From NCBI RefSeq assembly GCF_018446385.1, contig NC_056002.1, positions 12,658,894 through 12,722,893 of the forward strand: 64,000 bases of DNA, written 5' to 3'. The notes under the pieces are model-generated. The model saw only the letters and a list, made by a program, of their open reading frames with translations. It ran no database searches and had not been told where the DNA came from. This document shows positions 10,084 through 22,521 of the stretch, one piece after another; the first letter of the stretch is position 1; every line of letters begins with the position of its first letter. Both the position numbers and the translations under genes were made by a program. This stretch comes from Zingiber officinale. Taxonomy: Eukaryota > Streptophyta > Magnoliopsida > Zingiberales > Zingiberaceae.

Positions 10084-12063
10084 ATGTCCTGCGGCGGTGG
10101 AGACAAGCCCCGAGTCCACGATTCTGCTTCGAGCCCCAGGGACAGTGTGGTCGTCGAGCATAGGAGCTCAGGTTCGTTCCCCTATTTTTTTCCTAAAAAC
10201 AGCGAATCTTTTGCGTTAAAAGATTTTCCTGCACAGTAAGTTGTCTTACGTTTTTGGACATGAAAGCTGGTTCTTCAAAGGATTTACCTTTTGGTTTGTT
10301 GATTCATATTAGCATCAGCATCTGCATGCATCGTAACACTGTTTCTCTGCATGCATACTTGGCCATATTTTGATGTTCTTGGGTTGATCAGCGGGTTGGG
10401 AAAAATGCTGGGAAGAGGGAGTGACCCCCTGGGATTTAGGGCAAACCACGCCAATAGTTCATCAGCTCGTTCAAAGTGGATCTCTTCCGAAGGGCAGAGC
10501 TCTTGTTCCTGGCTGTGGCAGTGTAAGGCTTGTTTTTCTCTGTGCTATAAACATTCAGTTTGTTACTGGACGTTCACTGTTGAATCTTCGCAAGTAGGCA
10601 TTCAGTTGCATTTTCGTTGTACGTCCTTCAATTTACATGAAACTACCTTTTCTTCTTGATGAAGTTTTGCATACATTCTCACAAGAAATTCCCATATTTA
10701 ACTAGTTAAGCTCAATAATGCTTAGTCTAACATGATTAAAAGTATTGATGTTAATGACAGGGATATGATGTGGTTGCTATAGCAAGTCCTGAGCGGTTCG
10801 TTGTAGGCTTGGATATATCGTCAATTGCTATTAAGAAAGCGAAAGAGGTACCATTGTAACTTGAACAAATCGAATACGTGCTTATCTGCTTAGAGATCCA
10901 GCATAGATGTAATATTTTTGGATGTTTAATTGCCCTTGCTTGATCTATAATTCTGTAAACTTTCCACAATGATTGAAGTTAGCGGAGGAAATTGAGTGAG
11001 TAAATGAAGAGAGTTATCCAATGATATCCTTCTGATAAATCCTTAATAAGTAATGCATTTTCTTAGCCTTACAAAAAGTTTGAAAAAGAGATAAAGATGT
11101 GTTATGTTACTTTGGCATATTCAAATAGCTTATAATATTGACTCTTTTGTGAGTCGAATATGAGTTTTATATATGCATAGGCTCATTCTCTGATCTCAAT
11201 ATCTCCTTTCACTGCAGATATCTTGTTTCATAATGATATATCTGGTCTTAATTTAACTTTCCAGGGGTCTTCCTCTTTGCCAAATGCAAACCACCTCACC
11301 TTTGTAGAAGCAGATTTCTTCCATTGGCAACCAACAGAGAAGTTTGATCTTATCTTTGATTACACGTAAGTCCCCAAATCGATTTCATGCCATTCTGTCA
11401 ATGTCCTTAAGTTTATTTATCGAAATATGAATGCAGATTCTTCTGTGCTATTGATCCAAACATGAGACCAGCGTGGGCTGAGAAAATGAGGGAGCTTCTA
11501 AATCCAGATGGAGAGCTCATAACCCTTATATATCTTGTACGCCACTTGATGTTTGTGCATGATTTCTTACATATTTTCATTTGGTTATAAACCATTTCAA
11601 TTCTGAGACAGAATATTGTCACAATCTGTAATCACTGTTTTAATTCCAGATCAGTGGCAAGGAAGGAGGGCCACCATATAATTGCACAGTAGACGAGTAA
11701 GCTTCTTTAGTTCCATTATTCTTTTTCCCAACATTACAAGCACTGATTCAATCTGCCTTTTTCCATAGTAACTTCATTTCTTCTGTTACCAACCATTTGC
11801 TCATTTACAGTTATGAGAAGGTCCTGAACCCTGTGGGTTTCAGAGCTGTATATATCGAAGACAATGAGATAGCAGTTGAGAAACGCAAGGTATGCTCTAA
11901 ATTCACTTCGAGCTGTGTGATATAGAGCATCGCGATCTTCCTAGTGAAAAGATTTTTCAACTACCTTCTGCAATTGCTCTGATTATATACAATTGAAATG
12001 GCTGATTCTACTCATTTTCAGGGAAGGGAGAAGCTTGGCAGGTGGAAGCAGCTTTCGAGCTGA
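10084..12063 (+). CDS. HOL: thiol/halide methyltransferase (HOL/TMT family)
   Basis: Eight exons: 10084-10171, 10392-10522, 10761-10847, 11265-11365, 11437-11536, 11650-11696, 11811-11889 and 12022-12063. They total 675 bases, giving 224 residues with no stop or frameshift, and all seven introns are GT-AG. The product matches plant HARMLESS TO OZONE LAYER / thiocyanate methyltransferases, which transfer methyl from S-adenosylmethionine to halide, thiocyanate or bisulfide ions, mostly in the cytosol. Visible landmarks are [17 protein letters not shown] (residues 31-47), the SAM-binding motif I LVPGCGSGYD (67-76), VVGLDIS, the motif [22 protein letters not shown], and GREKLGRWK near the C-terminus. 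About 224 residues is close to the usual 225-235. The start was chosen because it is the first ATG of the frame feeding exon 2. Known family functions are glucosinolate-derived thiocyanate methylation and salt or sulfide tolerance; the in vivo substrate here is not shown. Confidence 0.95.
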
Positions 12064-13080
12064 TCATCATTCTTAAGAATCAAGCCATGGTTCCAAAGTA
12101 TCGATGTGCTTGAGCAACCAGACAAGTGTGGTTTTTGTTGTGCTTGAAGCATCATCTTAAGACTTTTAGGTTTGTTTTGATGCCTGTGTTTGGTTAGATG
12201 AAGATACGATTAAGAGAATGCTTATTAGACTTCATCTTCGGTCAACTTCCTTATTTAATCCTTTGTTGGGTTCAATCAAAATTCCATATTGAAAAGATTT
12301 GATAAAAATTATAGGATTAAAAAGAATCCAAGATATCTCTATTGACATGAGATTTTTTGGGTAGAGCCCAAGAGCAAAGCCTCATGTCATTGTAGGAGGT
12401 CTGGAGCAGGTCAGGATGATCAGATATTCGCAGGGAGACCTAAAGCAGGTCAGAGTGACCAGATGCTCGCGGGTAGACCCGGACCATGAAAATAATTATG
12501 GTCCTTCGTTTGAGGGGAAATAATTATGGTCTTTCGTTTGAGGAAAAGATTGTTAAGGTTCAATGAAAGATCCGGACCAGCTTGGTTTGTATATCACACA
12601 GATCTTGCAGAAGAAAAAGTAAATCTATTTAGTAGATAGATTAACAAAATACTATTTGACTTTCAGTGTTCATTATCTCTAATACACAGATTAATTTGTT
12701 CTTTAATGACACTTTTCAACAATAGCTTATTTATTAAATAAAAAATTATATTTAAAAAAAAACTCCACTGATTTTTTTTTTAAATACCAGTGAACCGTCA
12801 AGTTACAATTAATTTCATGTCAAAGTTATAGCCGGCTCATTTAAAAAATAGCCACCCTTAAAATCGGTCCACTAGGTATAGAAGAAGATAAATTCAGGTA
12901 CATAGGAAGATTCGACTTTGATTGTTAATCAGAAATATCATACGTTTACTATCTATAGGGACTAATTGACTCATCTAGGTTCTTTCTTGATTCTGTCTGA
13001 AATTGATGGAGATGATGTACCGGATACTTGGCTCTTATATTGATTATGTGAAGATTCTAAGCTGGCAAAAAAAAAAAAAA
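12064..13080. other. 3' UTR and intergenic sequence
   Basis: The first 250 or so bases after the stop are probably 3' UTR. Around 12396-12480 two similar 45-base units occur (GAGCAGGTCAGGATGATCAGAT / AAGCAGGTCAGAGTGACCAGAT, differing at a few bases). They are followed by two 29-base units at about 12487-12543 containing AATAATTATGGTC..TTCGTTTGAGG. The rest is AT-rich, ending in a run of 16-17 A at about 13066-13082. No gene seen. Confidence 0.55.
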
Positions 13081-13082
13081 AA

Positions 13083-13990
13083 AGACTCCGAGCCGCCCTA
13101 CGTGTCAAAAAGAATGTCAACAACCGGGTCAGGGAGGGGGGTCCGGCGCAGGTACTCCGACGCTCAAGTCAGTAACTGATCCAAGTCGTAAGCATTACAT
13201 GAACAGTGGATGCATAATGTAGCTTCTGTAGAGCATTTGCGTAATGTAAGCATACTTGCGTCTGTAGATGAACACCCCATTTATAGTATTAATGTTTTGT
13301 CTACGCATAAATCTCAAAGCATTTCTGAAAAAGGACAAACTATAAAAATGTTTTAACACATGTCCTAAAATAGATCCGCAATCTTTGCGTTTGGCATAGT
13401 GGAAGTTTCTAGAGTACATCTTGTATATAGAATATTCTCTGTCATCCGTGGTGCAAAGTGCCAAAAAGGAATGTGGAGCCGTTGGGTTGAGGGACCCTTA
13501 ATATGCTTAGTCAGCAAATCGATCGAGCCCCTTCCGTAGTCCAATTAGCTGTCGCTCATAGAAACGACCAGGTCGGATTTGAGGAATGTTGTCGGGGACT
13601 CGTCCTTCACACAGTCACTCCGGTCGAACTAAGTGTCTAGTTTGTCCGATCAGACAATAAGTTCGATCGACTAGATTACTTGGCTCGAATACTTGATCAC
13701 GTTATCCCCGAGTGATGAAGAAGACTTTGCTCTAGAAGATATTGACTCAACTTGGGGCTTTCTAATATTGAGGGATTCGGGATCTGAATGACCCAAGGGT
13801 GCGATTGGATAACCACTCAACTGAATGAATGGACAATGCTCCCTTTTTTAACTTTGGTTGTCATATCAACCGATCTCCTAAATTTTGACCCAACTCGGGG
13901 GCCACCTTATTCACCATATCATTCCTAAATCGGATGCGTAATTGGCCAATTGACTAGCTTATGATTCGGGACAGAGTCCGATTGGGTGAC
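13083..13990. mobile_element. worn LTR-like relic
   Basis: CTCCGACGCTCAAGTCAG at about 13155 matches the gypsy LTR segment at about 38035 and 48067, after a GC-rich block (GGGAGGGGGGTCCGG). The rest has Y-R palindromic TCGATCGA-like and GTCGGGGACT motifs usual for plant gypsy LTRs, but no ends or coding region that I can delimit. It may be a fragment of an older related LTR. Confidence 0.35.
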
Positions 13991-14201
13991 TCTAAATCTA
14001 TTTAATTGATAGATTAACAAACAGATTTTCTTCCCAAATATAGATATATGTTTAATGATATCTAATAAAATGTAAGAGCAACTGCAATGCGACGTTAATA
14101 TTACATTATAATGCTATTGTACATTTATTTACCGTTGTGGGGGTGTGCCTCCGCGTTCATCTGCTTGAACGTGTTCAAGACATTGAACGCGTTCAAGCAT
14201 G

Positions 14202-14233
14202 CATGGGGTGGGCTAGGGATGGCCCACCCCATG
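14202..14233. repeat. perfect 12-bp hairpin
   Basis: CATGGGGTGGGC and GCCCACCCCATG pair exactly around an 8-base loop. GTTCAAG/CTTGAAC repeats lie immediately upstream (14160-14200). This is subterminal in the Harbinger element, where such repeats often bind transposase; that role here is a guess. Confidence 0.7.
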
Positions 14234-14474
14234 TGTATATATATAATTTTAAATTTTATTTATTAAAAAAATACATTTTAAAATAAAAATTAAAAATTAA
14301 ATAAAACAGTTAGTTTTTTAACCGCTAATTAATGGCTAGTTCAAAATTTCATCTATAAATATCCACCAATATGTACACATATTTTCATTCCAACTCACTA
14401 CTCTTTCAATTCCACTCTCTAAATATTCTCCCCATTTATTTTTTTAAGTTCCTACTATCTTATTTTCTATCCGA

Positions 14475-15716
14475 AATGGATGAAAATAATAGGACATTTT
14501 TTTAAAAAATTCTTGAATTCTACAAACAACTCGCAAGAATATTCATCTTCCCAAAATCCACAAATTCAACCAAATTATCAATACTCACATCCATTTCCAA
14601 ATATGTCATTTCCTTCACAAAAATCTTCAAAATTTCCAAGGTTTTGGAAATTTTATGAATCATCCGAATTATGCCCCTCGAGGTCTATATCAACCGCTTC
14701 CAACCGAATATTGGTAAAATATGAGTCATCTGTATTTCACGTCGTCAGTTGTTCATGGATATGGTACCCCGCACACAACTGGTATGTCTTTCACTCCTTC
14801 AATGTCGAATGAACCTACAACTCTGATTTTTGTCCCAGAGACTCGACTTTCTGACCGTGAATCCCTAATTGAGGTGCTCAATTTAGAAAAAGCGATTTCA
14901 AATGCTAAGAGTACAAGAAAGCGTTCAAGTTGGACAAAGGTTGAAGACGAGGTCTTAGTGAGAAGTTTTGTCACTATCAGTGATGATCCAATAATCGACA
15001 ATGATCAAAAGGCGGATGCTTTTTGGGGATGTGTTGCAAGCTACTACAATGAGAATCTTCCCCTAGTTTCAAACACCAGAAGTGCAAATGTTATACGGTC
15101 ACATTGGCACAATACAATCCAAAAGAAGGTATATCGATTCAATGCAAATTACAATAGTATTTATAGTTCATATTGAAGTGGTCACAGTGACGAAGATATA
15201 TTGAGGTTTGCGTACGAAAAATATGGATCCGAAAATAATGGTGTTGCATTCAATCTCGAACATATGTGGAGAATTGTCAAAGATCGTCCAATGTTTACTC
15301 CACAGTCCGCTGATCACTTTGTGGCCACAAAGAAGACGAGGATCACAGAGTCGGGAGCAAGCAACATCTCCTCCAACCAAGATGTGAGTATAGACTTGGA
15401 TGATGAAGATACTCGTCCAATGGGACAAAAGGCAAAAAAAAAAAAAGGAAAAGACAAAGTAAAATCGACCATGGAGGATCTGACAATAAACTACAACAAT
15501 ATTATCACAAAGTTTATTGAGTGCACAAGCATGAAGAAGTCCGAAGTTGATTTGAAACAAAAACAACTCGAAGTAGAGGAGATTAAGGCAAAAATTGCCT
15601 TGTCAAAATATGAAGCTAAGAATCGTCGCTTGAAGTTGAAGGAGTACGAAATATTGAACAAAGACACCTCACAGATGACAAAGGAGCAGCTTATCATACA
15701 TGAATGTCTATGCTAG
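14475..15716 (+). pseudogene. PIF/Harbinger ORF1 (SANT/Myb-like), broken
   Basis: The N-terminal Ser/Asn/Gln-rich part (NSQEYSSSQNPQIQPNYQYS) is in one frame from 14480 and switches frame near 14630. The main frame then runs from 14721 with TRKRSSWTKVEDEVLVRSF, a tryptophan-based SANT/Myb-like domain (about 14925-15150). A TGA at 15174-15176 interrupts it. The same frame continues from 15177 with FAYEKYG, FNLEHMW and a Lys/Glu-rich coiled-coil tail to 15716. Plant databases often label such ORF1 proteins Myb-like or 'glutathione S-transferase T3-like'. In the family, ORF1 binds DNA and assists the transposase. One stop and at least one frameshift are visible. Confidence 0.85.
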
Positions 15717-15861
15717 GATATTAGGTCGAGATGGAAAATCTAAATTGTTTACTCAATGTTCATTTTCTAGTATTATTATATTTTCGAGTGATGGTAATTT
15801 TTAAGTATTGTATTTCTCATTTCGATTAATGTGATTTTTAATTATTATAATTTTGCAAAAT

Positions 15862-16036
15862 AGTCGTTATGAACTAGCCTTGGAAACTAGTTGTTGCAAC
15901 TAGCCGTTGGAAATTAGCCGTTGTAAACTAGGCGTTACAAACTAACCGTTGCAAACTAACCGTTGCAAACTAACCGTTGCAAATTAGCCGTTGCAACGTG
16001 ACGTTGCAAACTAGTCATTGCAAACTAGTCGTTGCA
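15862..16036 (+). repeat. 14-base tandem repeat between ORF1 and ORF2
   Basis: About thirteen units of a 13-14-base motif close to TAACCGTTGCAAAC, the centre three being almost identical. It lies in the spacer between the two Harbinger ORFs. Confidence 0.85.
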
Positions 16037-16566
16037 TGAGAAAAATAATATATATAGACACATTATGCTACGAGATTTTCATTCGACTATCATACCATTT
16101 CTCAAACATTCCTCCAAAAATGTCTCATTCTACAGGCAACTCTAGCTCAAGTTCCAGCTCGACAAGCGAAGATAAAGTCCATGTTGAAATCGATGAGCAA
16201 GCTTATGATCTGGGTGAAGAACTGATGTTATTGGTTCTTCAACAACATCAACAACTTATGGAAGCATATCAGAGGAGGGACACACGCAGAAGAAGATTCG
16301 TCCAAAGAAATCATGAAGCCGGACATGAGAGGCTCGTCAATGATGATTTCTCTATAAACTCGGTGTTTCACGATGAAATATTTCGAAGACGATTTCGAAT
16401 GCGAAAAGAGTTATTCCTCCGCATAGTGAATGCATTAGAGATATCATTCAACAATTTTTCAACATAGGGACGATGTTGTGCGAAGAAAAGGGTTGTCACC
16501 GTTGTGATTTGTCAACTGGCTTACGGAGTCCCCGCCGATCATCTTGACGAGTACCTACGTATGGGT

Positions 16567-18197
16567 GAATCTGTTGGGACCTTTATGCCCGCTAGAGGGG
16601 GGGTGAATAGCGTTTCCTCGCGCACTTGTGCTTGCTTCGTCTTGATATGCAGCGGAAAATAAAATACAAACACACTACAACGCTAACACACGGATTTACT
16701 TGGTATCCACCTCAAGATGAGGTGACTAATCCAAGGATCCACACACGATGCTATCTCCACTAATGAAACACTCCTTCTCGGTCGCAGCCGGAGGCGGAGA
16801 AGCCTCGTACAAACTCACACAACAACACAAACAAAAATACAAGAAGAGAGTACAAGATACAAATGAAAACACTACTTCTTCTTGCTTACTTGTTGCTTGT
16901 TGTTGCCTCTTGAACCTTGAGAGAATACTGCCAAGAGCCTTCAAGAACTGGCAGTGAAGATCGGAGAAAGTCGCTGAAGATCGCCAAAAAATCGCAGAGA
17001 GAAGATTGCAAAAATCTGATGAAGAAAACGCTCCGCCCAGACTTTAAACAGTGCTCCCAATCCATCCCTAATCGATTGCCACGTCAGCACCGCTCCATCG
17101 CAACCATCCATCACCTGCATCCTACGCAACGGTCACTTCCCAATAGATCGACCGATAGATTGGGACTTCCTGAATCGATCGCCCGATCGATTCAGAACCT
17201 TTCTGTGCTCTCACATCCGCGTGAGAGCTTCTGCTGCCCAATCGATTGACCGATCGATTGTTAACTCCCCATCAATCGCCCGATCGATTGGAAAAGCTTC
17301 TGTGCTCGCGATTCGACATCCCAATCAATCGGCTGATTGATTGGGCTTTTCCACAATCGCAACACAGTCCAATCGATCAACTGATTGATTGGACCCTGGT
17401 TCAATCGATTGCCCAATCGATTGACCAGTCTGGACTTGACTCAATCTCAAGTCCAAAGTCTCCAAACCAACTCCCAGTCAACAGTGACATGTTGGGTCTC
17501 CATGCCTAGCATTTGGCCACATCCGACCAACTTCGAACTAGTCTTCTAACCTCCTCCATCAGCCTTGCATCCCTCGGATATCTCCCCATCCTTCACACAT
17601 TACCTTCAGGAGCTTCTTTCGGCCTCATCCTAGTTGTCAGGTTTTCCTTGCCAAGTCATACCATGACTTACCTTGCCAAGACCACATGCTTGGACTTTCC
17701 AATTGCCTCGCTCCTCACCAGGATTTTCTCCTTTGCCAAGATCATACTTGGACTTTCCAACTGCTTGGCTCCTCACCAGGACTTTCTCCTGCCTAGCCCC
17801 TCATTAGGACTTTCCTGTTGCCTGGTTCCTCACTAGGACTTTCTCCTTTGACAAGATCACACTTGAAATTTCCAACTGCCTGGCTCCTCACCAGGACTTT
17901 CTCTTGCCTAGATCCTCACTAGGGCTTTCTCGTTGCCTGACTCCTCATCAGGACTTTCCAAATGCCTAACATTCAGTTAGGACTTTCCCAGTCAAGTCTC
18001 CTGTCAACCTTGACATACTTAACTTGTATTCTCATCAACTTGGTCAACCCTTTGACCATCTCCTTAACCGGACTATTACTCCAGCAATCTCCTTATATTG
18101 ACAAATATCAAAACTCAAATCCTGACTCAAACTTGACTCAACTCAAGCTTAGTCAAACTGGTCAACCTTGACCTAAGGAAATTGTCCCAACAGAATC
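16567..18197 (-). mobile_element. solo LTR in the Harbinger transposase, TSD GAATC
   Basis: The LTR is 16572-18192 (1,621 bases), flanked by GAATC at 16567-16571 and 18193-18197. On - it starts TGTTGGGACAATTTCC and ends with CTATTCACCCCCCCTCTAGC...GGTCCCAACA. Its terminal layout matches the 7.2-kb element's LTRs, so it is a related family. It holds a cluster of CAATCGATTG-type palindromes at 17140-17430, and tandem units (CTCACCAGGACTTTCTC) at 17690-17960. No internal region is present. Exact 5-base duplicates and an interrupted gene on both sides make the boundaries firm. Confidence 0.9.
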
Positions 18198-18668
18198 AAC
18201 TGCCATCAGGTGTCTTTTCAAGTTCTGCGAATACGTGGTTGAAATATTTGGTGATAGATATTCGAGAAGGCCAAATGCTGATGATGTTCAACGTCTTCTT
18301 CAAATGCATGATGAAAGACATGACTTCCCTGACATGTTAGGCAACCTTGATTGTATGCACTGGAAATGGAAAAATTGTCCAGTTGTTGGAAAGGTCAATT
18401 TACAAGGGGACATGAGTCACCAATAATTGTACTTGAAGTGATCACATCTCATGACTTGTAGATATGACATGCATTTTTTGGGGTCGCCGGTTCACGTAAC
18501 GATATTAATGTGTTATATGAATTCCCCATATTCAACAACGTCTTGCAAGGAAATATGCCGGAGATTAATTTCACGTTGAACGACACTACATATACGAAGG
18601 GTATTATCTAACAAATAGAATTTATCCCGAGTGAGCTACTTTTGTTAAGACTTTTCCTTACCCGGAGG

Positions 18669-20157
18669 TGTTAGGACCAAAAGTAGCTAGAGGGGGGGGG
18701 GGGGGGGGTGAATAGCTCGTCGCGTGCTCGTTGCTCGGTGTTGCTTGTTTCTTCAAGAATGCGCAGCGGAAAATACAGAAACAAACACAAACACGCTAAC
18801 ACTAGGATTTTACTTGGTATCCACCTCACAAGAGGTGACTAATCCAAGGATCCACACCAACGCACACACCCTCCACTATGAATAACACTCCTTTATGGTA
18901 ACTACCAAAGGCGGAGAAGCCCTACAACACTCTCAATACAAGAAGAAGAAAGGGAAATACAAGTTAAGCAAAAGCTTACAAGATGTGCCGTAAAAACCCT
19001 AACCCTAACTTCTTCCTCTTGCAATAGATCCGCCTCTTGACTTGGAAAGCCTCCAAGAACCTTCAAGAACTGGCGATCACGTGCTTGTAGAGAGCTGTGG
19101 AGGAGCTGGAATGAATCTGAGAAGAGCTCGTAAAGAGATACCGAAGACCACGCTCGCCTGCGGCTTTAAACCCGACGCAACGGTCGGATCCCGATCGATT
19201 CGAATGTTCCGAATCGATCGGGGAGGCTTTGGATCGATCCAGAGCGCCTCTGTGCTCAGGAAACGCGCCTGGATCGATCCACGGATCGATCCAGCGCTTA
19301 TCGCGCGAAGCAGCATCGTCCCGATCGATCGGCTGATCGATCGGGACCTCTGGATCGATCCACGGATCGATCCAGAAGCTTTCTGTTCGCTGGGAAGAAT
19401 ATAGATCGATCTACTGATCGATCCACAGCCTGGATCGATCCACAGATCGATCCAGCACTTGGTTTTTGCCCAAAACCAAGTCCCAAACCTCCCTAACCAA
19501 CATCCGGTCAACCTTGACCTGTTGGTACATCATGCCTCGCATCTGGTCACTCCCTTGACCTGCTAGGACTCCCCACCAAGTGTCCGGTCAATCCCTTTGA
19601 CCCACTTGGACTTTTACTCGTCGTGCCAAGTATCCGGTCACTCCATTGACCTACTTGGACTTCCACCAGATGTCTGGTCAACCTTGACCCATCTGGACTT
19701 CCTTCCTTGCCAAGTATCCAGTCAATCCTTTGACCTACTTGGACTTCCCAACACCAGATGTCCGATCATCCTTGATCCATCTGGATTTCCTTCCTTGCCT
19801 GGCTTCACTCACCAGGACTTTCACCTAGCTTCACTCACTAGGGTTTTCCATCTGCCTAGCTTCACTCACTAGGACTTTCACCTAGCTTCACTCACTAGGG
19901 TTTTCCATCTGCCTAGCTTCACTCACTAGGACTTTCACCTGGCTTCACTCACCAGGATTTCCTTCTGCCTAGCTTCACTCACTAGGACTTTCACTCTGCC
20001 TGACATTCCAGTTAGGACTTCCCAGTCAAGTATCCAGTCAACCTTGATCTACTTGACTCTTCTTCAATCAATATCTTATTGTCAAACATCTAAACCCAAA
20101 CCAAGACTCAGCTTGGTTACCCAGGTCAACCTTGACCTGAGGGATATTGCACCAACA
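18669..20157 (-). repeat. 3' LTR of the 7.2-kb element
   Basis: 1,489 bases, TG..CA ends in - orientation (TGTTGGTGCAATATCC ... GGTCCTAACA). It contains a run of 17 G at 18692-18708 where the partner LTR has 8. It also has a GATCGATC palindrome cluster (19190-19460) and a minisatellite of CTTCACTCACTAGGACTTTC units (19797-19995). Confidence 0.92.
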
Positions 20158-20175
20158 ATCTCCCCCTTTTTGATG
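20158..20175 (-). promoter_or_regulatory. polypurine tract of the 7.2-kb element
   Basis: On - it reads CATCAAAAAGGGGGAGAT, directly abutting the 3' LTR start TGTTGGTGC. Confidence 0.88.
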
Positions 20176-22521
20176 TTTGACAATACCACAATAACACTTA
20201 CAATCCCATATGTAAGTTAGGCTAATCCCATAGCCTCCTTCTTCATGCCACTAGGTAATGAAAGCATAAATTAAGCTCTTCATTCTCCCCCTAAGAGGGC
20301 AAACTCCCTCTAGGTAATGAAAGCCTAACTTACTCCCTTTCATGAGTCCTTTCATTCTCCCCCTATGACCTTCCCATAGGTAATGAAGGACTAAGCTTAA
20401 CCATACATTCTCCCCCTATTGGCACACATCAACCCATCGTTGGACACACATCAACCTATGCTCCAATTCTGGGCACACTTCAACAAATCCATTTGTTGAA
20501 GACTCTCCCCCTGAAGAGTTGCTCATCGTTGTTCACAACATCACTCGTTGTGATCAACACGATAATGAAGGTCCCATACCCTTCATTTATCCTTAACTTC
20601 TCCCTCAATGTAGACAACTACCCACCCTTGAGCATTATCTACTACTTGAGTGTCCACTTGAAATAATGAGGATATCCACTCCCCATTTCTCCCCATTTCA
20701 AGTGTAAATGCTCAACCTTGAGCAAGTTTACAACAGAAGGTTAACCACCTTCCAAGGTTCATGAAAAATAATTTTTATGTCTTTAAAGAGTCCCTCCCCC
20801 TAAAGACATGGTGGTAACTTCTGTCATTGCACCAACAATGACTTGGAATCCCTAAAACATTAGGAAACCCAAATTTGGAAGTTTTGAGGTTCAAATATTC
20901 AAAATTTGAAACTACCTCAACCTAAACTTCTACTTAGTCTTCGTTAACCAATCCATCCTTGTTTTCAACATGAAAACACCCATTGTATGTATACAAATGT
21001 ATTTAAGGGGTTTGGAATGGTTACCTAGACTCAAGGAGGTTCAAAGATGCTGAAATCAGGCCAGCAATCCCAATCGATTGAGTTGGGTTCCAATCGATTG
21101 AACCTTTCTCGAATCGATCCACGGATCGATTCAGACTCCTGATCGATCGGTTGATCGATCCAGCGAGCTTCTGCTCCGATTGAGCCGTTGAATCGATCCA
21201 TGGATCGATTCAGAACTCAATCGATCCATGGATCGATCGGACTCGATAGTTGCTGAAATTCTATTTCAGTCAACGAAACCCCTAGAAAATTCTACAAAAT
21301 CCAAAAATTATGAAATTTCGTGTAGACATTATTTAGGGCATACTTAATCATGGAAAAATAGCTTTCTATGAAAATACATCATATTTTCAAAGATTGACAC
21401 AAACTTGAGAACTTGCAAAAACTTTAGTGTTTTTCTTCAAGTTTGTGTCTAACTATTCAATGGTGATTACTATCAAAAGATAGCCTTCACCAAGGTTTTC
21501 CAAAAACATTTTAAAAACATTTTCAAAACCAATATCCCATCATGTTCCTTGGGCATAATGCACATGACTTGTACATTAGCTTTCCCAATGATGGGAAAAC
21601 ACATAACTATGTGTTTTGATGAACCTAAAACTCAAAAGAATACACTAAATCAACATCTTGAGTTTTGTTCATCATCCTAACATCTCACTTGTATCTAATG
21701 TGCACTAAAACACATATAAGTCACCTTATAGTCTTTGTGAGATGTAGATTTTGGTTTTGCCCTATTCTAGGGATCATGCATATCTATCTAGGCATTTTAG
21801 AAATGTTAGACATCCACCTAGGATGTCACTTGTCAATAAGTGTCGTTAAATGCCATTCGTCCTTAATTACAAGGAATTAAACTTAATGCATGATTATGTT
21901 ATGGCATACATCAAAATAAAATAGCTTTCAAAAGAAAGATTTCTATAACTACATGATGTATGTATGGCATGACATGGTATTTTTGTATTTTTCATGATAA
22001 GTCATGAATGCAAAATCCAAATAAGATAAAATATGATGTCATGGCATATTATGAGCAAACAATCATGGCATGGTTTAGCATAAATAAAATATACCTAGAT
22101 TACCTATCTAAGTATCGTTAATCTTAGCTAATCCTAAAACTTAAACCCTAGATTGCCCAAAGTGCTTCAAGAGAGTGCCAAAACCTAAATGGGCATTTCT
22201 AATTCTCTTGATTAATTTATGTCAATTGAAATTAAGCTTATCCTCAAATGTTGGCATATTCCATTTTTCCTCAAGAGTAATCACATAAATCAAGGCCCGG
22301 AGTGCCTTAAAATTTCTAAGAGAATACCAAAATCCCAACTTGGTATTTCTCTAGGTTTTCCCAATTTATGCCTTTTTAAGATAAAATCAATTTTCCACCA
22401 TTAGGCACATTTTACTCTTTCAAGGAGTAAATAATAATTCCATTTCATTTTCAAAGGTTAACAAAAACCTTGAAAATGCTCCTTGAGTGTCAATTTCCTC
22501 AAAGTTGGGTTAACTACCCTT
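20176..22521 (-). other. non-coding spacer of the gag-only element
   Basis: Where pol would be expected there is only AT-rich sequence without long frames. One patch (21069-21240) repeats the CAATCGATTG / GGATCGATCC palindromes that are also in the LTRs. Nothing resembling protease, integrase, reverse transcriptase or RNase H was found on either strand. Confidence 0.75.

Noticed and set aside
10351-10659. 102-residue open frame at the methyltransferase locus
   Set aside because: It is an alternative frame across exon 2 and flanking introns. The GWEKCWEEG frame with GT-AG junctions is the real one.
19077-19511. Open frame with RSIDRSVDR-type repeats (also 24699-25298)
   Set aside because: It is the translation of GATCGATC palindromes in the LTRs, not a protein repeat.
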